DNA of 64,000 nucleotides from Pseudomonas frederiksbergensis (GCF_001952935.1 NZ_CP018319.1:434001-498000), one strand, 5' to 3'; shown: positions 45,760 to 55,007, numbered from the stretch's first letter. Notes: generated by a model from the sequence alone, not told the origin. Numbers and translations: made by a program.

Positions 45760-47907
45760 ATGTCGCTCAGACAACTTTCCATTCAATGGAAAATCACCCT
45801 GCTGGCCGGGCTGTGCCTGGCCGGCATCGTGACCCTGCTGGTGGGTCTTTCGCTGTATCGCATGGAGCACAGCTCCGAGATGGTGAAAGCCTCCAGCATG
45901 GAGATGCTCACCGAGGCAGCCCAGGCCCGGATCGAATCCCAGGGTGAAAACCAGGCGTTGGGGATTCGCCAGCAGTTCATGGACGCCTATCAATACGGCC
46001 ACGGTTTTTCGCGTCAGGTGCTGTTCCTGCGCGACCAGGCCGAGAAGCGTTTCCTCGATGCCTTTGACCTGCGTGAGGACCTGACGCGTCAGGTCAAGTC
46101 GGCCCTGCAAGCCAACCCCGACCTGCTCGGCCTCTCGCTGGTGTTCGAAGCCAACGCGCTGGACGGCAAGGACGATCTGTTCGCCGGCCAGGCCGAGCTG
46201 GGCAGCAACGACAAGGGCCGTTTCGCGCTCTATTGGTCGCAACCTGTGCCTGGCAAGGTGACGTCGATGGCGCTTCCTGAAAGCGACATGGCCGACACCA
46301 CCACCGGCCCGAGCGGGGAACCGGCCAACGCCTGGTTCACCTGCCCGCGCACGACCCTCAAGCCCTGCGTGATCGAACCTTACTTCTACGTGATCGACGG
46401 CCACAACGTGCTGATGACCAGCATCGTTTTCCCGCTGATGGTCAACGGCAAGGTCATCGCGTCGCTGTCGGTGGACATCAACCTCAACAGCCTGCAAGCC
46501 ATCAGCCAGGGCGCGAGCAAAAAGCTCTATGACGGCCAGACCAACGTCAGCATCATCAGCTCGGTCGGGTTGCTGGCCGGTTACAGCCCGGACGCCAGCA
46601 AACTCAGCCAGCGCCTGGACGCCGTGGACAAAACCAACGGTGCCGAGCTGATCCGCATGCTCGCCGCCAGCAGCAAGACCGAAAGCCTGCACGGCAATCA
46701 ACAGCTCAAAGTGCTGTCGCCGTTCCAGCCGATTCCCGGTGGCAAGTCCTGGGGCGTGTTGCTCGAGGTGCCGGAGAAAGTTTTGGTCGGCCCCGCCGAA
46801 GCGTTGAAAAAGCAACTCGATGAAAGCAACACCGCCGGCACCCTGATCGAACTCGGCCTGGGTGTACTGGCCGCATTGATTGGCCTGTTGCTGGTGTGGC
46901 TGATGGCCCGCAGCGTGACCAAACCGATTTTGGGTGTGGCGCAGATGCTCGAAGACATTGCCAGCGGCGAAGGCGACCTGACCCGCCGCCTGGCCTACGA
47001 CAAAAAGGACGAACTCGGCCAATTGGCCGGCTGGTTCAACCGCTTCCTCGACAAGCTGCAACCGATCATTGCCGAGGTCAAACGCTCGGTGCAGGACGCG
47101 CGCAACACGGCGGATCAGTCGTCCGCCATCGCCACCCAGACCAGCGCCGGCATGGAGCAGCAATACCGTCAGGTGGATCAGGTCGCGACCGCTTCCCACG
47201 AAATGAGCGCCACCGCTCAAGACGTCGCGCGCAGCGCAGCGCAAGCGGCACAGGCAGCGCGGGACGCGGATCAGGCCACCCGTCGCGGTCTGACCGTGAT
47301 CGACCGCACCACCACCAGCATCGACAACCTCGCCGCCGACATGAGCGCGGCGATGGTGCAAGTCGAAGGCCTGGCCGCCAACAGCGAGAAGATCGGTTCG
47401 GTGCTGGAAGTGATTCGCGCCATCGCCGAGCAGACCAACCTGCTGGCGCTGAACGCCGCCATCGAGGCCGCTCGTGCCGGTGAAGCCGGACGCGGTTTTG
47501 CCGTCGTGGCCGATGAGGTGCGCAACCTGGCACGCCGGACCCAGGAGTCCGTCGAAGAAACCCGCCTGGTGATCGAGCAGTTGCAGAGTGGCACTCAGGA
47601 CGTGGTCGGCTCGATGAACAACAGCCATCGTCAGGCTCAGGGCAGTGTCGAACAGGTCGGTCAGGCGGTGACGGCGCTACGCCAGATTGGTGAGGCGGTG
47701 ACGGTGATCAGCGACATGAACTTGCAGATCGCCAGCGCCGCGGAAGAGCAAAGCGCGGTGGCCGAGGAGATCAACAACAACGTGGCGACGATTCGGGATG
47801 TGACAGAGTCGCTGTCGGGACAGGCCAATGAATCGGCGCGGGTGAGTCAGTCACTCAATAGCCTGGCGAATCAGCAGCAGAGCTTGATGGATCAGTTCAG
47901 GGTTTGA
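45760..47907 (+). CDS. Methyl-accepting chemotaxis protein with double Cache domain (TlpQ/McpU-like)
   Basis: A 715-residue chemoreceptor. The first helix (residues about 11-33) and second (about 362-390) flank a long dCache periplasmic region; [20 protein letters not shown] and [17 protein letters not shown] mark the membrane-distal module. HAMP follows ([20 protein letters not shown]) and the tip is [21 protein letters not shown]. Length and position next to a bqsS-like kinase resemble P. aeruginosa TlpQ (PA2654; histamine and polyamines), recalled from the literature; the ligand is therefore a hypothesis. AAGGA precedes the ATG. Confidence 0.9.
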   Translation: MSLRQLSIQWKITLLAGLCLAGIVTLLVGLSLYRMEHSSEMVKASSMEMLTEAAQARIESQGENQALGIRQQFMDAYQYGHGFSRQVLFLRDQAEKRFLDAFDLREDLTRQVKSALQANPDLLGLSLVFEANALDGKDDLFAGQAELGSNDKGRFALYWSQPVPGKVTSMALPESDMADTTTGPSGEPANAWFTCPRTTLKPCVIEPYFYVIDGHNVLMTSIVFPLMVNGKVIASLSVDINLNSLQAISQGASKKLYDGQTNVSIISSVGLLAGYSPDASKLSQRLDAVDKTNGAELIRMLAASSKTESLHGNQQLKVLSPFQPIPGGKSWGVLLEVPEKVLVGPAEALKKQLDESNTAGTLIELGLGVLAALIGLLLVWLMARSVTKPILGVAQMLEDIASGEGDLTRRLAYDKKDELGQLAGWFNRFLDKLQPIIAEVKRSVQDARNTADQSSAIATQTSAGMEQQYRQVDQVATASHEMSATAQDVARSAAQAAQAARDADQATRRGLTVIDRTTTSIDNLAADMSAAMVQVEGLAANSEKIGSVLEVIRAIAEQTNLLALNAAIEAARAGEAGRGFAVVADEVRNLARRTQESVEETRLVIEQLQSGTQDVVGSMNNSHRQAQGSVEQVGQAVTALRQIGEAVTVISDMNLQIASAAEEQSAVAEEINNNVATIRDVTESLSGQANESARVSQSLNSLANQQQSLMDQFRV

Positions 47908-47916
47908 CCTGACGCC

Positions 47917-48028
47917 GATCGTTCCCACGCTCCGCGTGGGAATGCCGCCAGGGACGCTCCGCGTTCCGCTTTGGGATGTGACGCAGAGCGTCACGGGATG
48001 CATTCCCACGCGGAGCGTGGGAACGATC
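47917..48028. repeat. Family B multi-hairpin repeat
   Basis: Bounded by GATCGTTCCCACGC and inverse, with GGGACGC and TGACGC/GCGTCA arms; it overlaps the stop of the kinase gene by two bases, between convergent genes. Confidence 0.9.
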
Positions 48029-49340
48029 ATCGACGAGGTAATTCGATTACAACCTTCAACCCGCCCCACTCACTCTCCTCCAGCCGCAACACCCCGCCCC
48101 ACGTATCGACGATGTCCCGCACAATCCCCAATCCCAACCCATGCCCATCCGTTTGTTCATCAAGCCGAGTACCCCGGCCGAACACCTGATCGCGCTGGTT
48201 TTCGGGAATCCCCGGCCCATCGTCTTCCACGCTTAACTCAAACCCTTCGGCCGTCTCGACCACGCTCAACCGAACTTCGGCATCCGCCCACTTGCAGGCG
48301 TTGTCCAGCAGGTTACCGAGCAGTTCGAGCAAATCTTCGCGATCCCAAGGCAGTTGCAACCCCTTCGGCGCCCTATAGCTGAGGTCCAGATGCTCGCCAT
48401 GAATCATGTTCAAGGTCGCCAGTAACCCAGGCAATTCGGCATCGCAATCAAACAGCGCCCCCGGCAACGCATCGCCGGATAACCGTGCACGATTGAGCTC
48501 GCGATTGAGTCGCTGCTGGACTTGTTCCAGCTGCGCCTTAATGACCTTGCGCAGTTCTGGCTGCGCATCGAGCTTCTCGCTTGAGGCCAGGCTCAACAAC
48601 ACCGCCAGCGGGGTTTTCAAGGCGTGACCGAGGTTGCCCAGCGCATTGCGCGAACGCTTGAGACTGTCTTCGGTGTGCGCCAGCAAATGGTTGATCTGCG
48701 CCACCAGCGGCTCAAGCTCTACCGGCACCTGATCATCAAGTTGCGAGCGCTGGCCCTGCTGCAACTGGGCGATCTGCTCACGGGCCTTTTCCAGCGGGCG
48801 CAAGGCGCGGCGCACGGTGATGCGTTGCAGCAGCAGAATCAGCAGCAGCCCCGCCAAACCAAGCCCCAGACCGACTTGCTGCATGCGCCGGAAACTCTCG
48901 CGCACTGGCGTGTAATCCTGGGCCACGCTGATCGAAATCGATTGGCCGAGCCGTCGATAGTCTGAACGCAGCACCAGCAATTGCTGGCCTTCCGGCCCCA
49001 ATTGCAGGTTGCTGTGCAGGCCGGCATGGTCGAGGCGCGGCAGTTCCTGATCCCACAGCGAACGGGAACGCCAATGCTTGTCGGCAAAATCGATGCGGAA
49101 ATAATGCCCGGAAAACGGTCGCTGATAGGCCGGCGACAGGTGTCGCTCGTCCAGCTGTAAACCCTGCGGCCCACGCACCAGCGCCACCAACAGGTTTTCG
49201 CTGTCGTTGCGCAGCCCGGCTTCGAGGTAGCGATGCAAACCCATTTCGAACAGCCACAGGCTGGTCTGCGCCAGCACCAGGCCGACGATCACCATCACGC
49301 TGATCAAACCCAGGCTCAAGCGGCGCTGGATCGACCTCAC
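48027..49340 (-). CDS. bqsS: Sensor histidine kinase (BqsS/CarS-like)
   Basis: A 437-residue membrane kinase with helices at about 8-30 and 156-173 flanking a ~125-residue periplasmic domain. His239 ([11 protein letters not shown]) is the phospho-acceptor; [13 protein letters not shown] is the N box, DDGPGI the G1 and GHGLGLGI the G2 box. Gene order (PepSY, PepSY, regulator, kinase, with a TlpQ-like receptor nearby) resembles the P. aeruginosa bqs/car locus, which answers to Fe(II) and calcium. The RExxE iron motif reported there is not visible in the periplasmic part here, so the signal may differ. It overlaps the regulator by 4 bp. Confidence 0.85.
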   Translation of the reverse strand: MRSIQRRLSLGLISVMVIVGLVLAQTSLWLFEMGLHRYLEAGLRNDSENLLVALVRGPQGLQLDERHLSPAYQRPFSGHYFRIDFADKHWRSRSLWDQELPRLDHAGLHSNLQLGPEGQQLLVLRSDYRRLGQSISISVAQDYTPVRESFRRMQQVGLGLGLAGLLLILLLQRITVRRALRPLEKAREQIAQLQQGQRSQLDDQVPVELEPLVAQINHLLAHTEDSLKRSRNALGNLGHALKTPLAVLLSLASSEKLDAQPELRKVIKAQLEQVQQRLNRELNRARLSGDALPGALFDCDAELPGLLATLNMIHGEHLDLSYRAPKGLQLPWDREDLLELLGNLLDNACKWADAEVRLSVVETAEGFELSVEDDGPGIPENQRDQVFGRGTRLDEQTDGHGLGLGIVRDIVDTWGGVLRLEESEWGGLKVVIELPRR

Positions 49341-50005
49341 TGGGCTTGCCCGCCGAACAGGTAACCCTGGCCGCGACGGGTTTCGATGACGCTGCGCCCG
49401 AGTTTGCGCCGCAGGTGGTTGACGTGGACTTCGAGCACGTTGGAGTCGCGCTCGGTTTCACCGTCGTAAAGGTGTTCGGCGAGGTGGCTTTTGGAAAGAA
49501 TCTGCTCGGGGTGCAGCATGAAATAACGCAGCAGGCGAAATTCAGCGGCGGTCAGCTGGATGTCGGCGCCGTCGCGGGTCACGCATTGGCGGCCTTCGTC
49601 CAGGTGCAGCCCGGCGGCTTTGAGCGTCGGCTGGTTGGCATGGCCATGGGAACGGCGCAACAGCGCCTGGACGCGCAAGTGCAGTTCTTCGGGGTGGAAG
49701 GGTTTGGTCAGGTAATCGTCGGCGCCGGCCTTGAGGCCTTCGATCCGTTCGGCCCAGGAATCACGGGCGGTGAGGATCAGCACGGGCGTCGACAGGCCAG
49801 CGGCCCGCCATTGCGTCAGCACGTCGAGCCCTGGCAAACCCGGCAGGCCGAGGTCGAGGATGATCAGGTCATAGGGCTCGCTGCTGCCCTGATACACCGC
49901 GTCGCGACCGTCGGCCAGCCAGTCCACGGCGTAACCCTGCCGGTTGAGGCCGGCCATCAGTTCGTCGGCCAGCGGCACATGGTCTTCCACCAGGAGCAAA
50001 CGCAT
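49337..50005 (-). CDS. bqsR: OmpR-type response regulator (BqsR/CarR-like)
   Basis: A 222-residue regulator with a receiver domain (phospho-acceptor Asp51, Lys101, acidic E7-D8) and a C-terminal winged helix with [20 protein letters not shown], characteristic of OmpR/PhoB regulators. It is followed by its kinase with an ATGA overlap and preceded by two PepSY genes. The name rests on gene order and the upstream BqsR-like box, not on an alignment; other PhoP-like systems are possible. Confidence 0.85.
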   Translation of the reverse strand: MRLLLVEDHVPLADELMAGLNRQGYAVDWLADGRDAVYQGSSEPYDLIILDLGLPGLPGLDVLTQWRAAGLSTPVLILTARDSWAERIEGLKAGADDYLTKPFHPEELHLRVQALLRRSHGHANQPTLKAAGLHLDEGRQCVTRDGADIQLTAAEFRLLRYFMLHPEQILSKSHLAEHLYDGETERDSNVLEVHVNHLRRKLGRSVIETRRGQGYLFGGQAQ

Positions 50006-50008
50006 CGA

Positions 50009-50320
50009 TCAATCTTCCTTGTCTTTCAGTAACTGGCCGGTAATGGCGTCGAGGTCCAGTTCGCGGACCACACCTTCGCTGGTCAGCAATTCGACTTCAT
50101 AAATGTAGACGTCGTGTTTCTCTTCAAGCTCGGCTTCCAGCAATTTGGCCCCGGGATAGCGGTCCAGCGCTTGCTGCAACAGCTGCTCCAGCGGCAGGAT
50201 CACGCCCTGTTGGCGCAGGCGCAGGGCCTCGTCCTGATCCAGGTCGCGAGCCATGACCACCGAGCAAAAAGCCAGAAGCACCAGGGCCATTCGACCTCTG
50301 GCGCATAGATTTACGTTCAT
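50009..50320 (-). CDS. Exported PepSY-domain protein 2
   Basis: A 103-residue protein with a signal peptide (MALVLLAFCSVVMA) and a single PepSY domain (LLEAELEEKHDVYIYEVELL, then GVVRELDLDAITGQLLKDK). These small periplasmic proteins are thought to inhibit peptidases or sense ligands for the neighbouring kinase. Its ATG overlaps the stop of the first PepSY gene (TAATG). Confidence 0.88.
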   Translation of the reverse strand: MNVNLCARGRMALVLLAFCSVVMARDLDQDEALRLRQQGVILPLEQLLQQALDRYPGAKLLEAELEEKHDVYIYEVELLTSEGVVRELDLDAITGQLLKDKED

Positions 50321-50628
50321 TACGTATCCTGATGATCCTTGAGAACCTGCCCGCTGACGGCGTCCAATTCCAGATCCCACTCGATACCCTGAGGGTCACG
50401 CATTTCGACCTGATAGATGTACTTGCCGTACTCTTCTTCCAGCTCGGTTTCGGTGATGGTGGCACCCGGGTGTTTGGTCAGGGCGGTAGCGTTGAGCTTC
50501 TCGAAAGACACAATGGTACCAGCGTCGCGCAGTCTCAGGGCTTCGTCGGGACCGAGGTCGCGAGCGTGGGCGATGCTGGCGGTCATACCGATGATGGACG
50601 CGGTGAACAGGGCAGTCAGGGTTTTCAT
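50320..50628 (-). CDS. Exported PepSY-domain protein 1
   Basis: A 102-residue paralogue of the next gene, with a signal peptide (LFTASIIGMTASIAHA) and PepSY (ITETELEEEYGKYIYQVEMR, then IEWDLELDAVSGQVLKD). First gene of the operon PepSY-PepSY-regulator-kinase; GGAGA precedes the ATG. A BqsR-like box lies 58 bp upstream, so the operon is probably autoregulated. Confidence 0.9.
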   Translation of the reverse strand: MKTLTALFTASIIGMTASIAHARDLGPDEALRLRDAGTIVSFEKLNATALTKHPGATITETELEEEYGKYIYQVEMRDPQGIEWDLELDAVSGQVLKDHQDT

Positions 50629-50685
50629 GGGGTGTCTCCGAGTTTTTTTATGTGTTGCCTACGGAGTGCACCTTAACGGGGCGAA

Positions 50686-50701
50686 CTTAATTGAAACTGA
50701 A
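50686..50701 (-). promoter_or_regulatory. Candidate BqsR box upstream of the PepSY-bqsRS operon
   Basis: On the minus strand TTCAG-N6-TTAAG, one mismatch from the published TTAAG-N6-TTAAG box for BqsR. A further TTAAG lies at 50672-50676 (minus strand), 9 bp further downstream. Confidence 0.5.
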
Positions 50702-50750
50702 TTGCCATCATTGGTGATGACAACGCGACATCACCGGCATACACAAAACC

Positions 50751-50839
50751 CTGTGGGAGCGGGCTCGCGAAAGCGGTGTGTCATTCAACATTAAATATCG
50801 ACTGATACACCGCTTTCGCGAGCAAGCCCGCTCCCACAT
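50751..50839. repeat. REP doublet with shortened left unit (family A)
   Basis: Left unit lacks the TTGCT of GGGCTTGCTCGCG; right unit intact. Between divergent PepSY and patatin genes. Confidence 0.85.
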
Positions 50840-50872
50840 AATCCGCACCGCTTGCCTGCATTCGAGACCGGT

Positions 50873-51952
50873 ATGACCGCCATCCACATCAAGTTCCCTT
50901 CCCTGACCCTCAAGGCCGGTCCTCGCGCCTTGGCGCGCATTCGTGAAAGCGGTCTGAGCGCCGCCGATGTCGGCACACTGCCGGGTGCCGCCGGTGGTCC
51001 CAAGGCGTTGGGGATTCAAGGCCTGGACCTGGCGTTGTTCGGCGAATGGCTGCCGGCGGCACCGCGGGAGCGCTCGTTGATCGGTGCGTCGGTGGGTTCC
51101 TGGCGCTTCGCCAGCGCGTGTCTGCCGGATGCCGCCGAAGGTATCCGCCGCCTCGGTCACCTCTACACCGAGCAGAACTTCGCCAAGGGCGTGACCATGG
51201 CGCAGATCAGCCAGAGCTCCCGGCGCATGCTCGATGAGCTGCTCGACGGCCGCGATGCGTCGATTCTGGACAACGCCCATTACCGCCTGAACATCATGGT
51301 GGTCAAAAGCCACGGCCTGCTGGCCGACGATCATCGCGGCCGACTGGGGTTGGGCCTGTCATCGGTGATCGCCGACAACCTGCGCGGCCGGGCGCGCCTG
51401 TCGCGGCATTTTGAGCGGTTGATCATTCACGATCCGCGCCTGGCACCGCCGGTCAATGCGCTCAACGACTTCCCCTCGCGCTTCGTTGCGCTGGAGGCCG
51501 GCAACCTGCGCCAGGCCTTGCTCGCGTCGGGCTCGATCCCGATGGTAATGGAAGGCGTACGTGATTTACCGGGTGCCGGTGCCGGGACGTTTCGCGATGG
51601 CGGTCTGCTGGACTATCACCTCGACCTGCCCTACAGCGGCAACGACATCGTGCTCTATCCGCATTTCACCGACCGGGTGATTCCCGGCTGGTTCGACAAG
51701 ACCCTGCCGTGGCGCCGCGCGTGTCCTGCGCGCTTGCAGGATGTCTTGTTGCTGGCGCCGTCGAAGGATTACCTGGCGCGCCTGCCCTACGGCAAACTCC
51801 CGGACCGCAACGACTTCAAACGCTTCATGGGCGATGCCCCGAGCCGGCAGAAATACTGGCGCACGACGATGGATGAAAGCCGTCGCATGGGCGATGAGTT
51901 CCTCGAACTGGCTGCCAGCGGTCGTCTTGGGGAACGCTTGCTGACCCTTTAG
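50873..51952 (+). CDS. Patatin-like phospholipase
   Basis: A 359-residue protein of the patatin-like serine lipase group. The oxyanion-hole-like PGAAGGPKALGIQG lies at 38-50, the nucleophile elbow GASVGSW has Ser73, and FRDGGLLDYH carries the dyad Asp. No signal peptide is seen, so it is cytosolic or peripheral. The ATG at 50873 was chosen; an upstream start at 50852 has no ribosome site. Confidence 0.85.
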   Translation: MTAIHIKFPSLTLKAGPRALARIRESGLSAADVGTLPGAAGGPKALGIQGLDLALFGEWLPAAPRERSLIGASVGSWRFASACLPDAAEGIRRLGHLYTEQNFAKGVTMAQISQSSRRMLDELLDGRDASILDNAHYRLNIMVVKSHGLLADDHRGRLGLGLSSVIADNLRGRARLSRHFERLIIHDPRLAPPVNALNDFPSRFVALEAGNLRQALLASGSIPMVMEGVRDLPGAGAGTFRDGGLLDYHLDLPYSGNDIVLYPHFTDRVIPGWFDKTLPWRRACPARLQDVLLLAPSKDYLARLPYGKLPDRNDFKRFMGDAPSRQKYWRTTMDESRRMGDEFLELAASGRLGERLLTL

Positions 51953-52046
51953 TCAGTGTTTTCCCGCAACGCCAAACGCAAACTGTTAAACTCGCCGCCT
52001 GCCCACATCGCCACGGCGATCGCCACCTGACAGAGCTGAAATCACT

Positions 52047-52403
52047 TTGGAAATCTTCAAGGAATTTACCTTCGAATCCGCCCACCGCCTGCCCCACGTG
52101 CCGGAAGGCCACAAGTGCGGCCGCCTGCACGGTCACTCGTTCAAAGTGGCGATCCACCTGAGCGGCGACCTCGATCCGCACACGGGCTGGATCCGTGATT
52201 TCTCGGAAATCAAGGCAATCTTCAAGCCGCTCTATGAGCGCCTGGACCACAACTACCTGAATGACATTCCTGGCCTGGAAAACCCGACCAGTGAAGTGCT
52301 GGCCAAGTTCATCTGGAAGGAATTGAAGCCACTGCTGCCGGAACTCAGCGCGATCCGTATCCACGAGACGTGCACCAGCGGCTGCATCTATCACGGCGAG
52401 TAA
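52047..52403 (+). CDS. queD: 6-carboxytetrahydropterin synthase (QueD)
   Basis: A 118-residue enzyme of the queuosine/preQ0 pathway that converts dihydroneopterin triphosphate to 6-carboxytetrahydropterin. Zinc ligands His13, His28 and His30 and catalytic Cys24 lie in [40 protein letters not shown] and [12 protein letters not shown] complete the active site. The only fitting start is TTG at 52047; family proteins begin like this residue order (MEIFKEFTF). Confidence 0.93.
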   Translation: MEIFKEFTFESAHRLPHVPEGHKCGRLHGHSFKVAIHLSGDLDPHTGWIRDFSEIKAIFKPLYERLDHNYLNDIPGLENPTSEVLAKFIWKELKPLLPELSAIRIHETCTSGCIYHGE

Positions 52404-52427
52404 GCTGATTTAAAAGACAACAAAATC

Positions 52428-52469
52428 CCTGTGGGAGCGAACCGGCTCCGGGCGGCTCACTCCCACAGT
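52428..52469. repeat. Short collapsed REP hairpin (family A remnant)
   Basis: CTGTGGGAGCGAACCGG and CGGCTCACTCCCACAG form one hairpin without the inner loop; ends the queD transcript region. Confidence 0.6.
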
Positions 52470-52495
52470 GAACTGCGTTTCGTCAGTGAATATAA

Positions 52496-52521
52496 AAACA
52501 GCCTTCATCGGCTGTTTTTTT
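52496..52521 (+). terminator. Rho-independent terminator
   Basis: AAAACAGCC/GGCTGTTTT stem followed by a T run, upstream of the hydrolase gene, ending the queD transcript. Confidence 0.85.
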
Positions 52522-52565
52522 ATGCCTATGCTTTTTGGCTTCCCCACGCCAAGAGGACACCCCCA

Positions 52566-53390
52566 ATGACTGACTGGCCGCTGCCTCAGACCTATCGCTT
52601 CAATGGGCGCTCCGTTCGTTACGCCGTAAGGGGCGACGGTCCTCCGTTGGTGTTCGTGCATGGCACGCCTTTTTCTTCTTACGTGTGGCACCGGATTGCG
52701 CCGCACTTCATCACCACCCATCGGGTGCATTACTTTGACCTGCTGGGTTATGGGCTATCGGAGAAAATCGAGGGCGATGTGTCGCTGGGCGTGCAGAACG
52801 ACCTGCTGGCTCATTTGCTCGATCACTGGGGCCTGGAACGGCCAGACGTGGTCGCTCACGACTTCGGCGGCGCCACCGCTCTGCGTGCTCACCTGCTGAA
52901 CGGCAAGGATTACCGCAGCCTGACGCTGATTGATCCCGTGGCGCTGACGCCCTGGGGTTCGCCGTTTGTGCAGCATGTGCGCCAGCATGAGGCGGCGTTC
53001 AGTGGCCTGCCCGATTACATTCAGCGGGTGATCGTGCCGGCCTATATACGCGGGGCGATCAAGCGCGAGATTCCTGATCATGAACTCGCGCCTTACGTGC
53101 AGCCGTGGCTCGGCGATCCGGGACAAGCGGCGTTCTATCGGCAGATCGCGCAGATGGACGAGCGCTATACCCGTGAGGCCGAAGGGCTGTACCCGACGAT
53201 TCGTTGTCCGGTACAGATTCTGTGGGGGGAAGACGATCAGTGGATTCCCATCGAGCGTGGGCAGGCGTTGCATCAGATGATCCCCGGGTCGCGGTTTCAG
53301 GCGATTGCGAATGCCGGGCATCTGGTTCAGGAAGATGCGCCGGAAGCGATCGTCGCAGCGCTCCTTCGGTTCCTCCCTTCGGCTGATTGA
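52566..53390 (+). CDS. Alpha/beta hydrolase, haloalkane dehalogenase/epoxide hydrolase-like
   Basis: A 274-residue alpha/beta hydrolase. The oxyanion-hole HGTP is at 32-35; the nucleophile elbow reads VAHDFGG with Asp99, not Ser, which points to dehalogenase or epoxide hydrolase chemistry rather than an esterase. A GEDDQWIP loop carries the acid and GHLVQEDAP the base His. No signal peptide. Substrate unknown. Confidence 0.88.
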   Translation: MTDWPLPQTYRFNGRSVRYAVRGDGPPLVFVHGTPFSSYVWHRIAPHFITTHRVHYFDLLGYGLSEKIEGDVSLGVQNDLLAHLLDHWGLERPDVVAHDFGGATALRAHLLNGKDYRSLTLIDPVALTPWGSPFVQHVRQHEAAFSGLPDYIQRVIVPAYIRGAIKREIPDHELAPYVQPWLGDPGQAAFYRQIAQMDERYTREAEGLYPTIRCPVQILWGEDDQWIPIERGQALHQMIPGSRFQAIANAGHLVQEDAPEAIVAALLRFLPSAD

Positions 53391-53394
53391 TGAT

Positions 53395-53504
53395 GATCGT
53401 TCCCACGCTCTGCGTGGGAATGCAGCCCGGGACGCTCCGCGTCCCTGCCGAAGCGGACGCGGAGCGTCCATTGAGGCATTCCCACGCAGAGCGTGGGAAC
53501 GATC
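53395..53504. repeat. Family B multi-hairpin repeat
   Basis: Bounded by GATCGTTCCCACGC and inverse with GGGACGC/GCGTCC arms. Its right end abuts a truncated REP doublet without spacing. Confidence 0.9.
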
Positions 53505-53590
53505 AAAGCGGGCTTGCTCGCGAAGGCGGAGTGTCAGTCAATACAAGTGTCTACTGACACTCCGCCTTCGCGAGCGAGCCCGCTCCCACA
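53505..53590. repeat. Left-truncated REP doublet fused to a B element
   Basis: The left REP lacks GTGGGAG and starts at AAGCGGGCTTGCTCGCG directly after the B element; the right unit is complete. Confidence 0.85.
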
Positions 53591-53611
53591 TGGGTTCTTT
53601 GTTCCTTCAGG

Positions 53612-53628
53612 TGCACCGCTTTTGTGCC
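53612..53628. promoter_or_regulatory. Candidate NtrC binding site upstream of codB
   Basis: TGCACCGCTTTTGTGCC has GCAC-N7-GTGC, the spacing of the NtrC consensus. It lies 55 bp upstream of the sigma-54 -24 element, within the usual enhancer distance range. Confidence 0.5.
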
Positions 53629-53680
53629 TCCCCGCGCCAAATCCCCCCGCTCGGCTATAAATAACTGCACCACCCCACGC

Positions 53681-53698
53681 TTGGCACGACCACTGCAA
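53681..53698 (+). promoter_or_regulatory. Sigma-54 (RpoN) promoter of codBA
   Basis: TTGGCACGACCACTGCAA matches TGGCACG-N4-TTGC with one change; GG (53683-53684) and GC (53695-53696) are separated by exactly ten bases. It is 38 bp before the codB ATG. Confidence 0.65.
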
Positions 53699-53735
53699 CA
53701 CACCCCCGCGTCACTCATTCAGCAAGGAACGCCCC

Positions 53736-55007
53736 ATGACGCAGAACGATCCCGGCAACGACTACCCCCTCAGCGAAGTCCCGATGCATGCCCGCAAAGG
53801 CCTGGCATCAACGGCCATGGTCCTGCTGGGTTTCACCTTTTTTACCGCGACCATGTTTGCCGGCGGCAAGCTGGGTGTGGCGTTCAGCTTCGGCGAGATG
53901 ATGGCGGTGATCGTCGTCGGCAACCTGCTGCTGGGGATTTACGCCGCCAGCCTGGGTTACATCGCCTTCAAGAGCGGTCTGAATTCGGTGCTGATGGGAC
54001 GTTTTTGCTTCGGTGAAGTGGGCAGCAAGCTCAGCGATCTGATCCTCGGCTTTACCCAGATCGGCTGGTACGCCTGGGGCACCGCCACTGCCGCCGTGGT
54101 GCTGGGCAAGTATTTCGAATTGAGCGAGGGCACCGTTCTGGGGCTGATGGTGCTGTTCGGCCTGCTGTTTTGCGCGACCGCGTATGTCGGTTATCGCGGG
54201 CTGGAGATTCTGTCGTACATCGCCGTACCGGCAATGATGTTGCTGCTGATGCTGTCGATGTGGGTGGCCACGGTGAAGGTCGGCGGGCTCGACGGTTTGC
54301 TCGCAGTAGTCCCGACGGGAACACTGGATTGGTCGACCGCGATTACCCTGGTGTTCGGCACCTTCGTCAGCGGTGCAACCCAGGCGACTAACTGGACGCG
54401 CTTCTCCCGTTCGGCACGCGTCGCGGTGCTGGCGAGCCTGATCGGCTTTTTCATCGGCAACGGCCTGATGGTATTGATCGGTGCTTATGGCGCCATCGTC
54501 TACCAGCAACCGGACGTGGTCGAAGTGTTGCTGTTGCAAGGCTTCGCCATGGCAGCGATGGCGATGTTGCTGCTCAATATCTGGAGCACCCAGGACAACA
54601 CCATCTACAACTTCGCCGTCGCCGGTTGCAACCTGCTGCGCACCGGCCGTCGCAAAACCGTGACCCTGGCGGGCGCGGTGATCGGCACATTGCTGGCATT
54701 GCTGGGCATGTACGACCTGCTGGTGCCCTACCTGATTTTGCTGGGTACCGTGATTCCGCCGATTGGCGGCGTGATCATGGCGGACTTCTTCTACCGCTAT
54801 CGTGGTCACTATCCACGTCTGGCCGACGCCCGGTTGCCGGCGTTCAACTGGTCTGGCTTGGCCGCTTACGCAGTCGGCACCGTGGCTGCGTTCAGTTCAC
54901 CGTGGGTCGCGCCGCTGGTAGGGATTGCCGCTGCCGCGTTAACGTATGTAGTACTGACCGGCGTGCTGGGTGCCCGTACTGCCGACGCACCATTACAAGA
55001 TCTATAA
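53736..55007 (+). CDS. codB: Cytosine permease
   Basis: A 423-residue NCS1-family transporter with about twelve hydrophobic helices, importing cytosine by cation or proton symport. It opens with the family's SEVPMHARKGLAST and has GFTQIGWYAWGTATAAV and GTFVSGATQATNWTRFSR, matching CodB. AAGGAA precedes the ATG. It is followed 13 bp later by codA, so they form an operon. Confidence 0.93.
   Translation: MTQNDPGNDYPLSEVPMHARKGLASTAMVLLGFTFFTATMFAGGKLGVAFSFGEMMAVIVVGNLLLGIYAASLGYIAFKSGLNSVLMGRFCFGEVGSKLSDLILGFTQIGWYAWGTATAAVVLGKYFELSEGTVLGLMVLFGLLFCATAYVGYRGLEILSYIAVPAMMLLLMLSMWVATVKVGGLDGLLAVVPTGTLDWSTAITLVFGTFVSGATQATNWTRFSRSARVAVLASLIGFFIGNGLMVLIGAYGAIVYQQPDVVEVLLLQGFAMAAMAMLLLNIWSTQDNTIYNFAVAGCNLLRTGRRKTVTLAGAVIGTLLALLGMYDLLVPYLILLGTVIPPIGGVIMADFFYRYRGHYPRLADARLPAFNWSGLAAYAVGTVAAFSSPWVAPLVGIAAAALTYVVLTGVLGARTADAPLQDL

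Noticed and set aside
45676..47628. 650-codon open frame on the minus strand
   Set aside because: Antisense to the double-Cache chemoreceptor.
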